Source: Ulvibacter sp. MAR_2010_11 | Lineage (GTDB): Bacteria; Bacteroidota; Bacteroidia; Flavobacteriales; Flavobacteriaceae | Assembly (NCBI RefSeq): GCF_002813135.1 | Contig: NZ_PHTY01000001.1 | Coordinates: 1,731,501 to 1,795,500, forward strand | Length of the DNA: 64,000 bases | Reading direction: 5' to 3' | In this document: piece by piece, positions 19,570-30,099 of the stretch | Layout: every line of letters starts with the position of its first letter | How positions within the stretch are numbered: position 1 is the stretch's first letter | The notes under the pieces: generated by a model | The model's input: the letters and a program-made list of their open reading frames with translations, nothing else | What the model was told of the DNA's origin: nothing | The model's database searches: none | Made by a program: the position numbers and the translations under genes

Positions 19570-20394
19570 ATGTCAGTAAGAAAATTAAAACCTATCACCC
19601 CAGGTCAGCGATTTAGAGTTGTAAATGGATTTGACGCCATTACAACTGATAAGCCGGAGAAAAGTTTATTAGCTCCGAATAAAAGATCTGGTGGTAGAAA
19701 CAGTCAAGGAAAAATGACCATGCGCTATATAGGTGGTGGTCATAAGAGAAAATATCGAATTATCGATTTTAAGCGTGACAAAGCGGGAATTCCTGCAACA
19801 GTTGCGTCTATAGAATACGATCCAAACCGTACCGCTTTTATTGCGTTGCTTAATTACCAGGATGGTGAAAAGCGCTATGTAATTGCACAAAACGGACTTC
19901 AAGTTGGGCAGAATATTGTTTCCGGTGAGAGCGTTGCTCCTGAAATTGGAAACGCCATGTTACTTTCTGCTATTCCATTAGGTACAATTATTTCTTGTTT
20001 AGAGTTACGTCCCGGGCAAGGTGCTGTTTTAGCGCGTAGTGCTGGTGCGTTTGCTCAATTAATGGCAAGAGATGGTAGATATGCTACTGTAAAATTACCA
20101 TCGGGAGAAACTCGTATGGTATTAGTTACTTGTATGGCAACTATCGGTGCTGTTTCTAACAGTGACCACCAGTTGTTAGTATCCGGTAAAGCGGGTAGAT
20201 CCAGATGGTTAGGAAGAAGACCTCGTACAAGACCGGTAGTGATGAACCCAGTTGATCACCCAATGGGTGGTGGTGAAGGTAAATCTTCAGGAGGGCACCC
20301 ACGTTCTAGAAACGGTATTCCTGCAAAAGGATACAGAACTCGTTCTAAAACGAAATCGAGTAACAAATACATTATCGAACGTAGAAAGAAATAA
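19570..20394 (+). CDS. rplB: 50S ribosomal protein L2
   Basis: 274 aa. A core 50S protein needed for subunit joining and peptidyl transfer. It contains [17 protein letters not shown] (about 52-68), an [14 protein letters not shown] loop and the C-terminal [20 protein letters not shown] segment, which holds the conserved His of the catalytic-centre region. Confidence 0.98.
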   Translation: MSVRKLKPITPGQRFRVVNGFDAITTDKPEKSLLAPNKRSGGRNSQGKMTMRYIGGGHKRKYRIIDFKRDKAGIPATVASIEYDPNRTAFIALLNYQDGEKRYVIAQNGLQVGQNIVSGESVAPEIGNAMLLSAIPLGTIISCLELRPGQGAVLARSAGAFAQLMARDGRYATVKLPSGETRMVLVTCMATIGAVSNSDHQLLVSGKAGRSRWLGRRPRTRPVVMNPVDHPMGGGEGKSSGGHPRSRNGIPAKGYRTRSKTKSSNKYIIERRKK

Positions 20395-20397
20395 GCT

Positions 20398-20676
20398 ATG
20401 GCAAGATCATTAAAAAAAGGACCTTACGTTCACTACAAGTTAGAGAATAAAGTACAGCAAAATGTTGAGTCTAATAAGAAGACAGTAATCAAAACCTGGT
20501 CACGTGCTTCTATGATTACTCCCGATTTTGTTGGACAAACCATCGCGGTTCATAACGGACGTCAATTCGTTCCCGTATATGTAACTGAAAATATGGTAGG
20601 ACATAAACTAGGAGAATTTTCACCTACACGATCATTCCGTGGTCACGCTGGTGCAAAAAATAAAGGAAAAAAATAA
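20398..20676 (+). CDS. rpsS: 30S ribosomal protein S19
   Basis: 92 aa. S19 partners S13 in the 30S head. [11 protein letters not shown] start and the [20 protein letters not shown] and [11 protein letters not shown] motifs are standard. Three bases after rplB. Confidence 0.97.
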   Translation: MARSLKKGPYVHYKLENKVQQNVESNKKTVIKTWSRASMITPDFVGQTIAVHNGRQFVPVYVTENMVGHKLGEFSPTRSFRGHAGAKNKGKK

Positions 20677-20682
20677 TAGGCC

Positions 20683-21093
20683 ATGGGAGTTCGTAAAAGA
20701 GAAAGAGCAGAGCAAATCAAGGAAGCAAAGAAGACAATGTACTTTGCCAAATTGAACAATTGCCCAACATCACCCAGAAAAATGCGTCTAATGGCGGATT
20801 TGATTAGAGGTGAAAAAGTGAACAAAGCGCTTAATATTTTAAAGTTCAGTTCTAAGGAATCATCACGTCGTTTGGAAAAACTTGTTTTGTCTGCAATTGC
20901 AAACTGGCAAGCTAAAAACGAGGATGCTTCTGTAGAAGACGCAGATCTTTTTGTTAAAGAAATCCGTGTGGATGGTGGAACGATGTTGAAAAGACTTCGT
21001 CCTGCACCACAGGGTCGCGCACACCGAATTAGAAAACGTTCCAATCACGTAACACTCGTGTTAGGAGCTAACGATAACACACAAAGCAATTAA
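20683..21093 (+). CDS. rplV: 50S ribosomal protein L22
   Basis: 136 aa. L22 lines the nascent-peptide tunnel. Core features are the [18 protein letters not shown] segment (about 25-42) and the tunnel loop with [18 protein letters not shown] near 104-121. The N-terminus is extended by a charged helix relative to E. coli (110 aa), as in other Bacteroidota. Confidence 0.97.
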   Translation: MGVRKRERAEQIKEAKKTMYFAKLNNCPTSPRKMRLMADLIRGEKVNKALNILKFSSKESSRRLEKLVLSAIANWQAKNEDASVEDADLFVKEIRVDGGTMLKRLRPAPQGRAHRIRKRSNHVTLVLGANDNTQSN

Positions 21094-21096
21094 TAA

Positions 21097-21822
21097 ATGG
21101 GACAGAAGACAAATCCAATCGGGAATCGCCTAGGTATTATTAGAGGATGGGAATCCAACTGGTACGGAGGTAATGACTACGGTGATAAATTAGCCGAAGA
21201 CGACAAGATTAGAAAATATGTTCATGCTCGTTTAAGTAAAGCCAGTGTGTCCAGAGTAATTATTGAGCGTACGCTTAAGCTTGTAACCGTTACTATTACT
21301 ACAGCTCGTCCCGGTATCATTATCGGTAAGGGAGGTCAGGAAGTAGACAAGCTAAAAGAAGAGCTTAAAAAAATTACAGGTAAAGAGGTTCAGATCAACA
21401 TTCATGAGATCAAAAGACCCGAATTAGATGCTTTCTTAGTAGGAGCTAGTGTTGCAAGACAAATTGAAAACAGAATTTCATACCGTCGTGCAATTAAAAT
21501 GGCTATCGCTGCTGCAATGCGTATGAACGCGGAAGGGATTAAAATTCAAATTTCAGGTCGATTAAATGGTGCTGAAATGGCACGTTCAGAATCCTATAAG
21601 GATGGACGTATTCCTTTATCGACATTTAGAGCCGATATTGACTATGCTTTAGTTGAGGCGCACACTACCTATGGTAGATTGGGTGTTAAAGTATGGATTA
21701 TGAAAGGTGAAGTATATGGAAAAAGAGAACTTTCTCCCCTAGTTGGAATGACCAAAAAGGGTGGAAAAAATACTAATTCCGGAGGACGAGGTGGCAATAA
21801 TAAAGCCCGTCGTAGAAAGTAA
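21097..21822 (+). CDS. rpsC: 30S ribosomal protein S3
   Basis: 241 aa. S3 forms part of the mRNA entry channel and has a KH domain ([17 protein letters not shown], about 69-85). The C-terminal [13 protein letters not shown] tail is a low-complexity basic extension. Three bases after rplV and 18 before rplP. Confidence 0.98.
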   Translation: MGQKTNPIGNRLGIIRGWESNWYGGNDYGDKLAEDDKIRKYVHARLSKASVSRVIIERTLKLVTVTITTARPGIIIGKGGQEVDKLKEELKKITGKEVQINIHEIKRPELDAFLVGASVARQIENRISYRRAIKMAIAAAMRMNAEGIKIQISGRLNGAEMARSESYKDGRIPLSTFRADIDYALVEAHTTYGRLGVKVWIMKGEVYGKRELSPLVGMTKKGGKNTNSGGRGGNNKARRRK

Positions 21823-21840
21823 TTTTTTAAATAGAAGAAA

Positions 21841-22260
21841 ATGTTACAACCTAAGAGAACAAAATACCGTAAAATGCAAAAGGGCCGTATGAAGGGGAAT
21901 GCCGGTCGCGGTAACCAACTTGCCTACGGAACCTTTGGTATTAAGTCTTTAGATTCAAATTTCTTGACAGCGCGTCAAATAGAAGCAGCTCGTATTGCCG
22001 CTACCCGTTATATGAAAAGGGAAGGTTCTATCTGGATTATGATTTTTCCTGATAAACCAATCACTAAAAAGCCTCTCGAGGTTCGTATGGGTAAAGGTAA
22101 AGGTGCAGTAGAATATTGGGCAGCAGTTGTTAAACCGGGTAGAATGTTGTTTGAAGTTTCCGGAGTTACTTTGGAAACTGCCAAAGAAGCCTTGCGCCTT
22201 GCGGCTCAAAAGCTTCCGGTAAAAACAAAATTTATCATGTCTAGAGATTATCAAGCTTAA
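21841..22260 (+). CDS. rplP: 50S ribosomal protein L16
   Basis: 139 aa. L16 helps to position A-site t[22 protein letters not shown] start and the [19 protein letters not shown] motif (about 81-99) are typical. Confidence 0.98.
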   Translation: MLQPKRTKYRKMQKGRMKGNAGRGNQLAYGTFGIKSLDSNFLTARQIEAARIAATRYMKREGSIWIMIFPDKPITKKPLEVRMGKGKGAVEYWAAVVKPGRMLFEVSGVTLETAKEALRLAAQKLPVKTKFIMSRDYQA

Positions 22261-22271
22261 TTTTATTAAAG

Positions 22272-22463
22272 ATGAAACAATCACAGATAAACGAGACATC
22301 AACAGCGGAGCTTCAGGAAAAACTTTCTGAATCGAAAAAAGCATATTCAGACCTAAAAATGGCACATACCATATCACCGTTGGAGAATCCAATTCAATTG
22401 AGATCACACAGAAGAGTAATCGCAAGAATTGAGACAGAACTAACTAAAAGAGAAGTACAATAA
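22272..22463 (+). CDS. rpmC: 50S ribosomal protein L29
   Basis: 63 aa, two-helix protein at the tunnel exit. The ENPIQLRSHRRVIARIETEL stretch matches the conserved C-terminal helix of L29. The N-terminus is less conserved, but size and position between rplP and rpsQ fix the call. Confidence 0.96.
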   Translation: MKQSQINETSTAELQEKLSESKKAYSDLKMAHTISPLENPIQLRSHRRVIARIETELTKREVQ

Positions 22464-22480
22464 CGGTACGAAGCTGAAAG

Positions 22481-22741
22481 ATGGAAGAAAAAAGAAACTT
22501 AAGAAAAGAACGTATAGGTGTAGTTACCAGTAACAAAATGGAAAAATCCATTGTTGTTGCCGAAGTAAAAAAAGTAAAGCACCCTATGTACGGAAAGTTC
22601 GTGTTAAAAACGAAAAAATACGTTGCACACGACGAGAAAAACGACTGTAACGAAGGCGATACTGTAAAGATCATGGAAACAAGACCTTTAAGTAAGACCA
22701 AGAGTTGGAGGTTAGTAGAAATAATTGAAAGAGCGAAGTAA
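22481..22741 (+). CDS. rpsQ: 30S ribosomal protein S17
   Basis: 86 aa OB-fold protein that binds 16S rRNA helix 11. It shows [19 protein letters not shown] and the [20 protein letters not shown] block. Two bases before rplN. Confidence 0.97.
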   Translation: MEEKRNLRKERIGVVTSNKMEKSIVVAEVKKVKHPMYGKFVLKTKKYVAHDEKNDCNEGDTVKIMETRPLSKTKSWRLVEIIERAK

Positions 22742-22743
22742 TC

Positions 22744-23112
22744 ATGATACAACAAGAATCAAGACTTAAAGTAGCAGACAACACCGGCGCCAAAGAAGTG
22801 CTAACAATTAGAGTGTTGGGCGGGACAAAGAAAAGATATGCTTCTATTGGAGATAAGATTGTAGTTACTGTAAAGGAAGCTACACCCAATGGAAACATTA
22901 AAAAAGGTGCCGTTTCTACTGCAGTAGTGGTACGTACCGTGAAAGAAGTAAGAAGACCGGACGGATCGTATATCCGTTTCGACGACAATGCTTGTGTATT
23001 GCTTAACCCACAAGGGGAAATGAGAGGTACACGTGTTTTTGGACCGGTTGCCAGAGAACTTCGTGATAAACAATTTATGAAAATAGTATCATTGGCGCCT
23101 GAGGTGCTTTAA
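22744..23112 (+). CDS. rplN: 50S ribosomal protein L14
   Basis: 122 aa. L14 lies at the subunit interface and is a target of the silencing factor Rsf[19 protein letters not shown] start and [13 protein letters not shown] near the C-terminus are diagnostic. Confidence 0.98.
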   Translation: MIQQESRLKVADNTGAKEVLTIRVLGGTKKRYASIGDKIVVTVKEATPNGNIKKGAVSTAVVVRTVKEVRRPDGSYIRFDDNACVLLNPQGEMRGTRVFGPVARELRDKQFMKIVSLAPEVL

Positions 23113-23124
23113 TACGAAACAAAG

Positions 23125-23439
23125 ATGGCAAAGCTTAAAATAAAATCGGGAGATACTGTAGTAGTTACCTCAGGAGAACACAAAGGTTCTGAAGGTAAAG
23201 TACTAAGAGTTATTCTTGAGAAAAACAAAGCAATAGTAGAAGGAGTGAATACAGTAAAGAAGCACGAGAAACCTAGCGCAGCTAATCCTCAAGGCGGAAT
23301 TACCGAAAAAGAGGCTCCTATTCATATTTCTAATCTTTCACTAGTAGATCCTAAATCGGGAGAAGCAACACGTGTTGGATATAGAATGGAAGATGGTAAA
23401 AAAGTACGATTTTCTAAAAAATCGAATCAAGTATTATAG
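23125..23439 (+). CDS. rplX: 50S ribosomal protein L24
   Basis: 104 aa, assembly-initiating 50S protein with a KOW motif ([20 protein letters not shown], about 4-23). Normal length. Confidence 0.97.
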   Translation: MAKLKIKSGDTVVVTSGEHKGSEGKVLRVILEKNKAIVEGVNTVKKHEKPSAANPQGGITEKEAPIHISNLSLVDPKSGEATRVGYRMEDGKKVRFSKKSNQVL

Positions 23440-23441
23440 TT

Positions 23442-23993
23442 ATGGCATATACACCAAGACTTAAGGGAGAGTACAAGAGCAGAATTATAAATGCTCTTAC
23501 AGATGAGTTTGGATACAAAAATGTAATGCAGGTACCAAAACTAGAGCGCATTGTTGTGTCTCGTGGAGTAGGTGCTGCCGTTGCAGACAAAAAACTTATC
23601 GATTACTCTGTAGACGAATTGACGAACATTACAGGTCAAAAAGCAATTGCAACTATTTCTAAAAAGGATATTGCAAACTTTAAACTTCGTAAAGGAATGC
23701 CAATTGGAGCTATGGTTACGTTACGTGGTGAGCGTATGTACGAGTTTTTAGACAGACTTGTTACTTCAGCGCTGCCAAGGGTACGTGATTTCAACGGAAT
23801 TAAAGCAACAGGATTTGATGGTAGAGGTAATTACTCTTTGGGTGTTACTGAACAAATCATCTTCCCTGAAATTGATATCGACAAGGTAAAGAAGATTGAA
23901 GGATTGAACATTACGTTTGTTACTTCAGCCGAAACCGATAAAGAAGCAAAAGCATTACTAACTGAACTAGGTTTACCTTTTAAAAAGAACTAA
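23442..23993 (+). CDS. rplE: 50S ribosomal protein L5
   Basis: 183 aa. L5 binds 5S rRNA and contacts P-site tRNA. The [21 protein letters not shown]-terminus, the [16 protein letters not shown] motif and the [18 protein letters not shown] helix are conserved. One base before rpsN. Confidence 0.98.
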   Translation: MAYTPRLKGEYKSRIINALTDEFGYKNVMQVPKLERIVVSRGVGAAVADKKLIDYSVDELTNITGQKAIATISKKDIANFKLRKGMPIGAMVTLRGERMYEFLDRLVTSALPRVRDFNGIKATGFDGRGNYSLGVTEQIIFPEIDIDKVKKIEGLNITFVTSAETDKEAKALLTELGLPFKKN

Positions 23994-23994
23994 G

Positions 23995-24264
23995 ATGGCT
24001 AAAGAATCAATGAAAGCCCGTGAGGTTAAAAGAGCAAAAACGGTAGCAAAATATGCCGAAAAGCGCAAAGCACTTAAAGAAGCTGGCGACTGGGAAGGTT
24101 TACAAAAACTGCCTAAAAATGCTTCACCAATACGTATGCACAACCGTTGCAAACTAACAGGAAGACCTAAGGGATATATGAGAACTTTTGGACTTTCACG
24201 TGTAATATTCCGTGAAATGGCTAATCAAGGTCTAATACCAGGTGTTCGAAAAGCAAGTTGGTAA
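23995..24264 (+). CDS. rpsN: 30S ribosomal protein S14 (zinc-independent form)
   Basis: 89 aa. This is the long form lacking the paired CxxC zinc ligands: only one Cys (in [19 protein letters not shown]) is present. The [24 protein letters not shown]-terminus is typical. A 60-base gap precedes rpsH. Confidence 0.97.
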   Translation: MAKESMKAREVKRAKTVAKYAEKRKALKEAGDWEGLQKLPKNASPIRMHNRCKLTGRPKGYMRTFGLSRVIFREMANQGLIPGVRKASW

Positions 24265-24324
24265 AATTATAAACTGGTAGCAGGTTCAGCATTTGCCGAA
24301 AACCATTACCGCAAACTAAAATAA

Positions 24325-24726
24325 ATGACAACAGATCCAATAGCAGATTTTCTAACTAGAATTAGAAATGCAGTGAAAGCAGGACATCGCGTAGTTGAGA
24401 TTCCCGCTTCCAATCTTAAAAAAGAGATCACAAAAATCTTGTTTGAACAGGGTTTTGTTTTAAGCTACAAATTTGAAGACGATAAAGGACCTCAGGGTAC
24501 TATCAAAATCGCCTTAAAATATGACAAGCTTACCAAAGATCCTGTAATTAAGAAGATTCAAAGAATAAGTAAACCAGGTTTACGTAAATATGCAAGTTCA
24601 ACCGAACTACCTCGTATCTTAAATGGATTGGGTATCGCAATTGTTTCTACTTCTCATGGAGTAATGACAGGCAAGCAAGCCAGAGAGCAAAAAGTAGGTG
24701 GTGAAGTATTGTGTTACGTTTACTAA
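24325..24726 (+). CDS. rpsH: 30S ribosomal protein S8
   Basis: 133 aa. S8 binds the central domain of 16S rRNA and in E. coli represses the spc operon. Signatures: [13 protein letters not shown] start, [11 protein letters not shown] and the C-terminal [20 protein letters not shown]. Confidence 0.98.
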   Translation: MTTDPIADFLTRIRNAVKAGHRVVEIPASNLKKEITKILFEQGFVLSYKFEDDKGPQGTIKIALKYDKLTKDPVIKKIQRISKPGLRKYASSTELPRILNGLGIAIVSTSHGVMTGKQAREQKVGGEVLCYVY

Positions 24727-24743
24727 TATAAAGACAAGAAGAA

Positions 24744-25286
24744 ATGTCAAGAATAGGTAATAACCCGGTAGCAATTCCAACAGGAGTTACAGTTGAAATA
24801 AAAGACAACGTGATTACTGTAAAAGGAAAATTAGGAGAATTAACTCAGGAATATTCCGATGTGGCTATAAAGGTAGAAGATGGAAATGCTTTTGTTGAGC
24901 GTCCTTCCGATGCAAAAGATCACAGAGCAAAACACGGTTTGTACAGATCGCTAATCAACAATATGATTAAAGGTGTGTCAACAGGATGGACAAAAGAGCT
25001 GGAATTAGTAGGAGTTGGATACAGAGCGACAAATCAAGGACAAAAATTAGATTTGGCCATTGGTTATTCTCACAACATAGTATTGGAAATTGCTCCTGAA
25101 GTGAAAGTTGAGGCTATCGCTGAAAAAGGAAAGAATCCAGTAATAAAATTAACGTCTCACGACAAACAATTGGTTGGACAGGTAGCTGCGAAAATTCGTG
25201 GATTCCGTAAGCCGGAACCTTACAAAGGAAAAGGTATCAAGTTTGTTGGTGAACAATTAAGAAGAAAAGCAGGTAAATCTGCATAA
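24744..25286 (+). CDS. rplF: 50S ribosomal protein L6
   Basis: 180 aa with the two related L6 domains; [19 protein letters not shown] start and the [17 protein letters not shown]-like motif (about 148-164) near the end. It lies by the factor-binding site of the 50S subunit. Confidence 0.98.
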   Translation: MSRIGNNPVAIPTGVTVEIKDNVITVKGKLGELTQEYSDVAIKVEDGNAFVERPSDAKDHRAKHGLYRSLINNMIKGVSTGWTKELELVGVGYRATNQGQKLDLAIGYSHNIVLEIAPEVKVEAIAEKGKNPVIKLTSHDKQLVGQVAAKIRGFRKPEPYKGKGIKFVGEQLRRKAGKSA

Positions 25287-25297
25287 CAAATAGAGTT

Positions 25298-25654
25298 ATG
25301 GCATTATCAAAACAAGATAGAAGAAATCGTCTACGTTTTAGAATACGTAAAACTATTTCAGGAACAGAACAACGTCCGCGTTTGGCAATCTTCCGAAGTA
25401 ATAAGGAGATTTATGCGCAGCTTATCGACGATGTAAACGGGAAGACAATTACCGCTGCATCTTCAAGAGATAAAGACATTGACGCTTCAAAAGTGAATAA
25501 AATTGAAGCTGCAAAATTAGTAGGAAAAGCAATTGCCGAAAAAGCTGTTAAGGCTGGTGTTGAAGCTGTGGCTTTCGACAGAGGTGGTTACCTATATCAC
25601 GGAAGAGTAAAATCATTAGCTGAAGGAGCACGCGAAGGCGGCCTTAAATTCTAA
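25298..25654 (+). CDS. rplR: 50S ribosomal protein L18
   Basis: 118 aa 5S rRNA-binding protein. [22 protein letters not shown]-like basic N-terminus and the [20 protein letters not shown] motif are diagnostic. Confidence 0.97.
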   Translation: MALSKQDRRNRLRFRIRKTISGTEQRPRLAIFRSNKEIYAQLIDDVNGKTITAASSRDKDIDASKVNKIEAAKLVGKAIAEKAVKAGVEAVAFDRGGYLYHGRVKSLAEGAREGGLKF

Positions 25655-25659
25655 GTAGT

Positions 25660-26184
25660 ATGTATCAAGATTATAAAAACGTAGAATTAGTAAAACCAGG
25701 AGGTCTTGAATTAAAAGATCGTTTAGTAGGCGTTCAACGTGTTACTAAGGTAACTAAAGGGGGTAGAGCCTTCGGATTTTCAGCTATTGTTGTAGTAGGT
25801 GATGAGAATGGTGTTGTAGGACACGGTCTTGGAAAGTCTAAAGATGTAGCAAGTGCAATTGCAAAAGCTATTGAAGATGCCAAGAAGAACCTTGTTCGTA
25901 TTCCGTTAAACAAAGTAACACTTCCTCACGAGCAAAAAGGAAAATATGGTGGAGCAAGAGTAAACCTTTTACCTGCCGCTCCGGGTACCGGAGTAATTGC
26001 CGGAGGAGCTGTACGTGCGGTATTGGAAGCAGTTGGAGTTCACGATGTATTGTCTAAGTCACAAGGGTCTTCTAATCCACATAACGTGGTAAAAGCGACC
26101 TTTGATGCCTTATTGCAATTGCGAAGTGCACAAACTGTAGCAAAACAGCGTGGTATCTCTTTGGAGAAATTATATAAAGGATAA
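25660..26184 (+). CDS. rpsE: 30S ribosomal protein S5
   Basis: 174 aa. S5 acts in mRNA helicase activity and decoding accuracy. It has the dsRNA-binding-like [20 protein letters not shown]-type N-domain and the [20 protein letters not shown]-domain. No obvious change in the loop associated with ram or spectinomycin phenotypes was looked for in detail. Confidence 0.98.
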   Translation: MYQDYKNVELVKPGGLELKDRLVGVQRVTKVTKGGRAFGFSAIVVVGDENGVVGHGLGKSKDVASAIAKAIEDAKKNLVRIPLNKVTLPHEQKGKYGGARVNLLPAAPGTGVIAGGAVRAVLEAVGVHDVLSKSQGSSNPHNVVKATFDALLQLRSAQTVAKQRGISLEKLYKG

Positions 26185-26197
26185 ACTACAAAAGAAG

Positions 26198-26377
26198 ATG
26201 GCAAAAATTAAAGTAACAAAGGTAAAGAGTGCAATTAATCGCACAAAGACCCAGAAGAGAACGCTTGAAGCACTTGGCCTTCGTAAAATGGGTCAAACGG
26301 TTGAGCATGAGAACACGCCAAATATTCTTGGTATGATAACTAAAGTTAAACACTTGGTTTCGGTAGAAACTAAATAA
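26198..26377 (+). CDS. rpmD: 50S ribosomal protein L30
   Basis: 59 aa from the ATG at 26198. A longer frame begins at 26150 inside rpsE but adds 16 residues unlike L30, so it is rejected. KIKVTKVKSAINRTKTQKRT and LGLRKMGQTVEHENTPNILG are the typical L30 blocks. Confidence 0.97.
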   Translation: MAKIKVTKVKSAINRTKTQKRTLEALGLRKMGQTVEHENTPNILGMITKVKHLVSVETK

Positions 26378-26387
26378 GATATACACA

Positions 26388-26840
26388 ATGGATTTAAATA
26401 ACTTAAAACCTGCAAAAGGTTCGGTTAGTAACAAAGGGAAGCGTGTAGGTCGCGGTCAAGGTTCCGGAAAAGGTGGAACTGCAACACGTGGTCATAAAGG
26501 GGCTAAGTCTCGTTCAGGATATTCCAAGAAACTTGGTTTTGAAGGTGGACAAATGCCATTACAACGTCGTGTACCTAAGTTTGGTTTCACTAATGTTAAT
26601 CGTAAAGAATATCAAGGAGTGAACCTTGATGTACTTCAACAATTAGTGGACGACAAAAAGATAAAGGATACTGTAGACTTCGAAACCTTAGTTGGTTTGG
26701 GACTTGCCGGGAAAAGTGAGATGGTGAAGATTTTAGGAAGAGGAGAGCTAAAGGCGAAATTAAAAGTATCTGCACACAAGTTTACTGCCTCAGCTCAAAA
26801 AGCGATTGAAGCGGCCGGTGGTGAAGTAGTAACATTGTAA
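26388..26840 (+). CDS. rplO: 50S ribosomal protein L15
   Basis: 150 aa. The Gly-rich basic N-terminal half (KRVGRGQGSGKGGTATRGHK, about 18-37) threads into 23S rRNA and the C-terminal domain is globular. 13 bases before secY, the usual coupling. Confidence 0.98.
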   Translation: MDLNNLKPAKGSVSNKGKRVGRGQGSGKGGTATRGHKGAKSRSGYSKKLGFEGGQMPLQRRVPKFGFTNVNRKEYQGVNLDVLQQLVDDKKIKDTVDFETLVGLGLAGKSEMVKILGRGELKAKLKVSAHKFTASAQKAIEAAGGEVVTL

Positions 26841-26853
26841 TCCAAGAACACCA

Positions 26854-28197
26854 ATGAAATTTATTGATACTATAAAAAACGTTTTCAAAATAGAGGAGCT
26901 GCGAAATCGCATCATGGTTACCTTAGGACTATTATTGGTGTATCGTTTTGGTGCACAGGTAGTATTACCGGGTATTGATGCTTCAAAGCTTTCCGAATTT
27001 GCCGGTAATTTTGATGCCGGTGGAATTGGAGGATTATTAAATGCATTTACAGGAGGGGCGTTTGCAAATGCCTCTGTTTTTGCGTTGGGTATTATGCCTT
27101 ATATCTCTGCTTCTATTGTAGTACAATTAATGCAAATTGCGGTGCCTTATCTTCAGAAGTTACAGAAAGAAGGAGAAAGCGGAAGAAAAAAGATCAATCA
27201 AATTACTCGTTGGTTAACAATAGGTATCTGTTTGGTACAGGCTCCAAGTTACTTGTTCGGTTTAGAAGCCTTAGGGGTTCCGGCCGAAGCATTTATCCTT
27301 GGAAAAGACACCATGTTCTTTGTATCATCGACAATCATCTTGGTAACCGGTTGTGTATTCGCAATGTGGTTGGGTGAGAAAATTACCGATAAAGGAATTG
27401 GAAATGGTATCTCTATCTTAATTATGGTAGGTATTATTGCAACCTTGCCGTTGTCATTTGCTCAGGAATTTGCTTCCAGAGTTCTGGAATCTAATGGAGG
27501 TTTAATCATGATCCTTATCGAATTAGTAATCTGGTTTATCATCATTCTGGCTTCTGTAATGCTGGTAATGGCGGTACGAAAAATACCGGTGCAATATGCA
27601 CGGAGAACTGCAAGTGGCGGATATGAAAAGAACATCTTTGGAGCAAGACAATTTATTCCTTTGAAGTTAAACGCTTCAGGGGTAATGCCAATCATCTTTG
27701 CTCAGGCAATTATGTTTGTTCCTTCTGCTGTAGCAAGTCTTTCAGAAAGTGAAACGGCTCAGTCTATACAGGCTGCGTTTAGCGATATATTTGGATTGTG
27801 GTACAATGTAGTTTTTGCAGCATTGATTATTGTATTTACATATTTCTATACTGCAATCACGGTGCCTACCAATAAAATGGCAGATGATTTAAAACGAAGC
27901 GGAGGATTTATTCCGGGGATTAAACCGGGAACAGATACAGCCGAGTTGTTAGATAGAATTATGTCTCAAATTACGCTGCCCGGATCGATTTTCTTAGCTC
28001 TTATTGCCATATTTCCTGCATTTGTTGTGAAATTGATGGGAATTCAGCAAGGATGGGCATTGTTCTACGGAGGTACCTCACTTTTAATTATGGTGGGTGT
28101 GGCTATCGATACAATGCAACAAGTTAACTCGTATTTGTTAAACCGTCATTACGATGGATTAATGAAGAGTGGTAAAAATAGAAAAGCAGTAGCATAA
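26854..28197 (+). CDS. secY: Preprotein translocase subunit SecY
   Basis: 447 aa integral membrane protein with ten predicted transmembrane helices; the pore of the Sec translocon for export and membrane insertion. Conserved stretches include [16 protein letters not shown] (TM2 and plug region), the [14 protein letters not shown] loop, and the cytoplasmic loops [10 protein letters not shown] and [11 protein letters not shown], which bind SecA and the ribosome. Placed between rplO and infA as in most bacteria. Confidence 0.98.
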   Translation: MKFIDTIKNVFKIEELRNRIMVTLGLLLVYRFGAQVVLPGIDASKLSEFAGNFDAGGIGGLLNAFTGGAFANASVFALGIMPYISASIVVQLMQIAVPYLQKLQKEGESGRKKINQITRWLTIGICLVQAPSYLFGLEALGVPAEAFILGKDTMFFVSSTIILVTGCVFAMWLGEKITDKGIGNGISILIMVGIIATLPLSFAQEFASRVLESNGGLIMILIELVIWFIIILASVMLVMAVRKIPVQYARRTASGGYEKNIFGARQFIPLKLNASGVMPIIFAQAIMFVPSAVASLSESETAQSIQAAFSDIFGLWYNVVFAALIIVFTYFYTAITVPTNKMADDLKRSGGFIPGIKPGTDTAELLDRIMSQITLPGSIFLALIAIFPAFVVKLMGIQQGWALFYGGTSLLIMVGVAIDTMQQVNSYLLNRHYDGLMKSGKNRKAVA

Positions 28198-28198
28198 T

Positions 28199-28414
28199 AT
28201 GGCAAAGCAAACCGCAATAGAACAAGATGGAACCATTATAGAAGCATTGTCTAATGCAATGTTTCGTGTGGAACTTGAAAATGGTCATATTGTGACTGCA
28301 CACATTTCGGGAAAGATGCGTATGCACTATATAAAATTGTTACCCGGAGACAAAGTAAAATTGGAAATGAGCCCGTACGATTTATCGAAGGCTCGAATAA
28401 CTTATAGATACTAA
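28199..28414 (+). CDS. infA: Translation initiation factor IF-1
   Basis: 71 aa OB-fold protein that binds the 30S A site during initiation. [21 protein letters not shown] and the [24 protein letters not shown] block are typical. Starts one base after secY. Confidence 0.97.
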   Translation: MAKQTAIEQDGTIIEALSNAMFRVELENGHIVTAHISGKMRMHYIKLLPGDKVKLEMSPYDLSKARITYRY

Positions 28415-28417
28415 GAG

Positions 28418-28534
28418 ATGAAAATTAGAGCATCCGTTAAGAAAAGAAGTGCCGACTGCAAGATTGTTCGCAGAAAGGGTACATTATATGTAATTAATAA
28501 AAAGAACCCTAGGTTCAAACAAAGACAAGGATAA
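28418..28534 (+). CDS. rpmJ: 50S ribosomal protein L36 (zinc-independent form)
   Basis: 38 aa, easily missed because of its size. It begins [15 protein letters not shown] and ends NPRFKQRQG. Of the four zinc ligands of classical L36 only Cys14 remains; positions 11, 27 and 33 are Ser, Asn and Phe. It is therefore the zinc-free type. Three bases separate it from infA and from rpsM. Confidence 0.96.
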   Translation: MKIRASVKKRSADCKIVRRKGTLYVINKKNPRFKQRQG

Positions 28535-28537
28535 ATT

Positions 28538-28912
28538 ATGGCAAGAATCGCAGGTGTAGATATCCCAAAGCAAAAAAGGGGTGTAATCGCGTTAACGTAT
28601 ATCTTCGGAATTGGTAAAAGCCGAGCGCAAGATATATTGAACAAAGCCGGAGTTAGTGAAGACAAAAAAGTAAGCGAGTGGAACGATGATGAAATCGGGG
28701 CCATTCGTGAGGCTGTTGGGTCTTTCAAAATCGAAGGTGAATTACGTAGTGAAATCCAATTAAGCATTAAACGTTTAATGGATATTGGTTGTTACAGAGG
28801 TATTCGTCACAGAGCCGGTCTTCCGTTAAGAGGACAACGCACTAAGAATAACTCGAGAACTAGAAAAGGAAAACGTAAAACAGTTGCTAACAAGAAGAAA
28901 GCAACTAAATAA
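28538..28912 (+). CDS. rpsM: 30S ribosomal protein S13
   Basis: 124 aa head protein that contacts P-site tRNA and S19. [19 protein letters not shown] start, the helix-two-turn-helix with [14 protein letters not shown], and the [18 protein letters not shown] tail. Confidence 0.98.
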   Translation: MARIAGVDIPKQKRGVIALTYIFGIGKSRAQDILNKAGVSEDKKVSEWNDDEIGAIREAVGSFKIEGELRSEIQLSIKRLMDIGCYRGIRHRAGLPLRGQRTKNNSRTRKGKRKTVANKKKATK

Positions 28913-28923
28913 TACCTAGAGAT

Positions 28924-29316
28924 ATGGCAAAGACTAGCTCAAAAAGTACAAAGAAACGCAAGGTTAATGTTGAGTCTGTTGGTGAAGCACACGTAACAGC
29001 TTCCTTTAACAACATCATCATTTCGTTAACCAACAAGAACGGAGACGTTATCTCTTGGTCATCTGCCGGTAAAATGGGCTTCAGAGGATCTAAGAAAAAC
29101 ACTCCTTATGCTGCTCAGTTGGCTGCAGAAGATGCATCAGGTGTGGCACATGCTGCAGGTTTGCGTAAAGTAAAGGTGTATGTGAAAGGCCCGGGTAATG
29201 GTAGAGAATCTGCTATCCGTTCTATTCACAACGCAGGAATTGAAGTTACTGAAATCATCGATGTAACTCCAATGCCGCACAACGGATGTAGACCTCCAAA
29301 AAGAAGAAGAGTATAA
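28924..29316 (+). CDS. rpsK: 30S ribosomal protein S11
   Basis: 130 aa platform protein. The [33 protein letters not shown] and [18 protein letters not shown] blocks are diagnostic. A heptamer repeat begins at its last stop-codon base. Confidence 0.98.
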   Translation: MAKTSSKSTKKRKVNVESVGEAHVTASFNNIIISLTNKNGDVISWSSAGKMGFRGSKKNTPYAAQLAAEDASGVAHAAGLRKVKVYVKGPGNGRESAIRSIHNAGIEVTEIIDVTPMPHNGCRPPKRRRV

Positions 29317-29343
29317 CGAAGTACGATTTACGAAGTACGATTT
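29316..29343 (+). repeat. Heptamer repeat (four units) after rpsK
   Basis: Four consecutive 7-base units, ACGAAGT ACGATTT ACGAAGT ACGATTT, which also read as two identical 14-base copies. They start at the last base of the rpsK stop codon. A related array follows rpoA. The rest of the 156-base rpsK-rpsD gap shows no gene. Confidence 0.8.
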
Positions 29344-29472
29344 TAGATTTTTCAATCTTGAGTCTTGCTTTGATAATCAAAATTTAAAATAAATATCAAT
29401 CTGAAGGATGAATGTGAACTAGAGGATTAACGTAAGACCTTAATTTAGTTTACCCTTCAAAATCAATTTAAA

Positions 29473-30078
29473 ATGGCAAGATATACTGGTCCAAAAACTA
29501 AAATAGCTCGTAAGTTTGGCGAAGCTATCTTCGGAGAAGACAAATCCTTCGAAAAGAGAAATTACCCTCCGGGACAACACGGTAACAACCGTCGTCGTGG
29601 GAAGAAATCTGAGTACGCAATCCAATTGGCTGAAAAGCAAAAGGCAAAGTATACCTACGGTATCTTAGAGCGTCAGTTTAGAAACATGTTTAAAAAAGCA
29701 ACTGCTGCTCCGGGGATTACCGGTGCTGTATTGTTACAATTATGTGAGTCCAGATTGGACAATGTGGTGTATCGTATGGGAATTGCTCCCAGTCGTCAGG
29801 CCGCTAGACAATTAGTCTCTCACAGACATATCACCGTAAATGGTGAAAAAGTAAACATCCCTTCTTATCAATTAAAAGCAGGTGATGTTATTGCAGTTAG
29901 AGAGAAGTCAAAATCTCTTGAAGCTATTCAAAATTCGTTAGGGAACGCAAGTAGTGTTTACGAATGGATAACCTGGAACGGTGAGAAAATGGAAGGAACT
30001 TATGTTTCTATACCGGCACGTCTTCAGATTCCTGAAAACATCAACGAGCAGTTCATCGTCGAATTATATTCAAAATAA
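29473..30078 (+). CDS. rpsD: 30S ribosomal protein S4
   Basis: 201 aa primary 16S rRNA-binding protein and, in E. coli, the alpha-operon repressor. [17 protein letters not shown] start, [23 protein letters not shown]-type S4 domain (about 97-140). Confidence 0.98.
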   Translation: MARYTGPKTKIARKFGEAIFGEDKSFEKRNYPPGQHGNNRRRGKKSEYAIQLAEKQKAKYTYGILERQFRNMFKKATAAPGITGAVLLQLCESRLDNVVYRMGIAPSRQAARQLVSHRHITVNGEKVNIPSYQLKAGDVIAVREKSKSLEAIQNSLGNASSVYEWITWNGEKMEGTYVSIPARLQIPENINEQFIVELYSK

Positions 30079-30099
30079 TCAAAACACACGAGTCACACT

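Noticed and set aside
20643-21044. 133-codon minus-strand frame over rplV
   Set aside because: Antisense to a well-defined ribosomal gene; low-complexity and no family resemblance.
21955-22425. 156-codon frame on the minus strand across rplP and rpmC
   Set aside because: Antisense shadow of conserved ribosomal protein genes; no protein-like composition and no start context.
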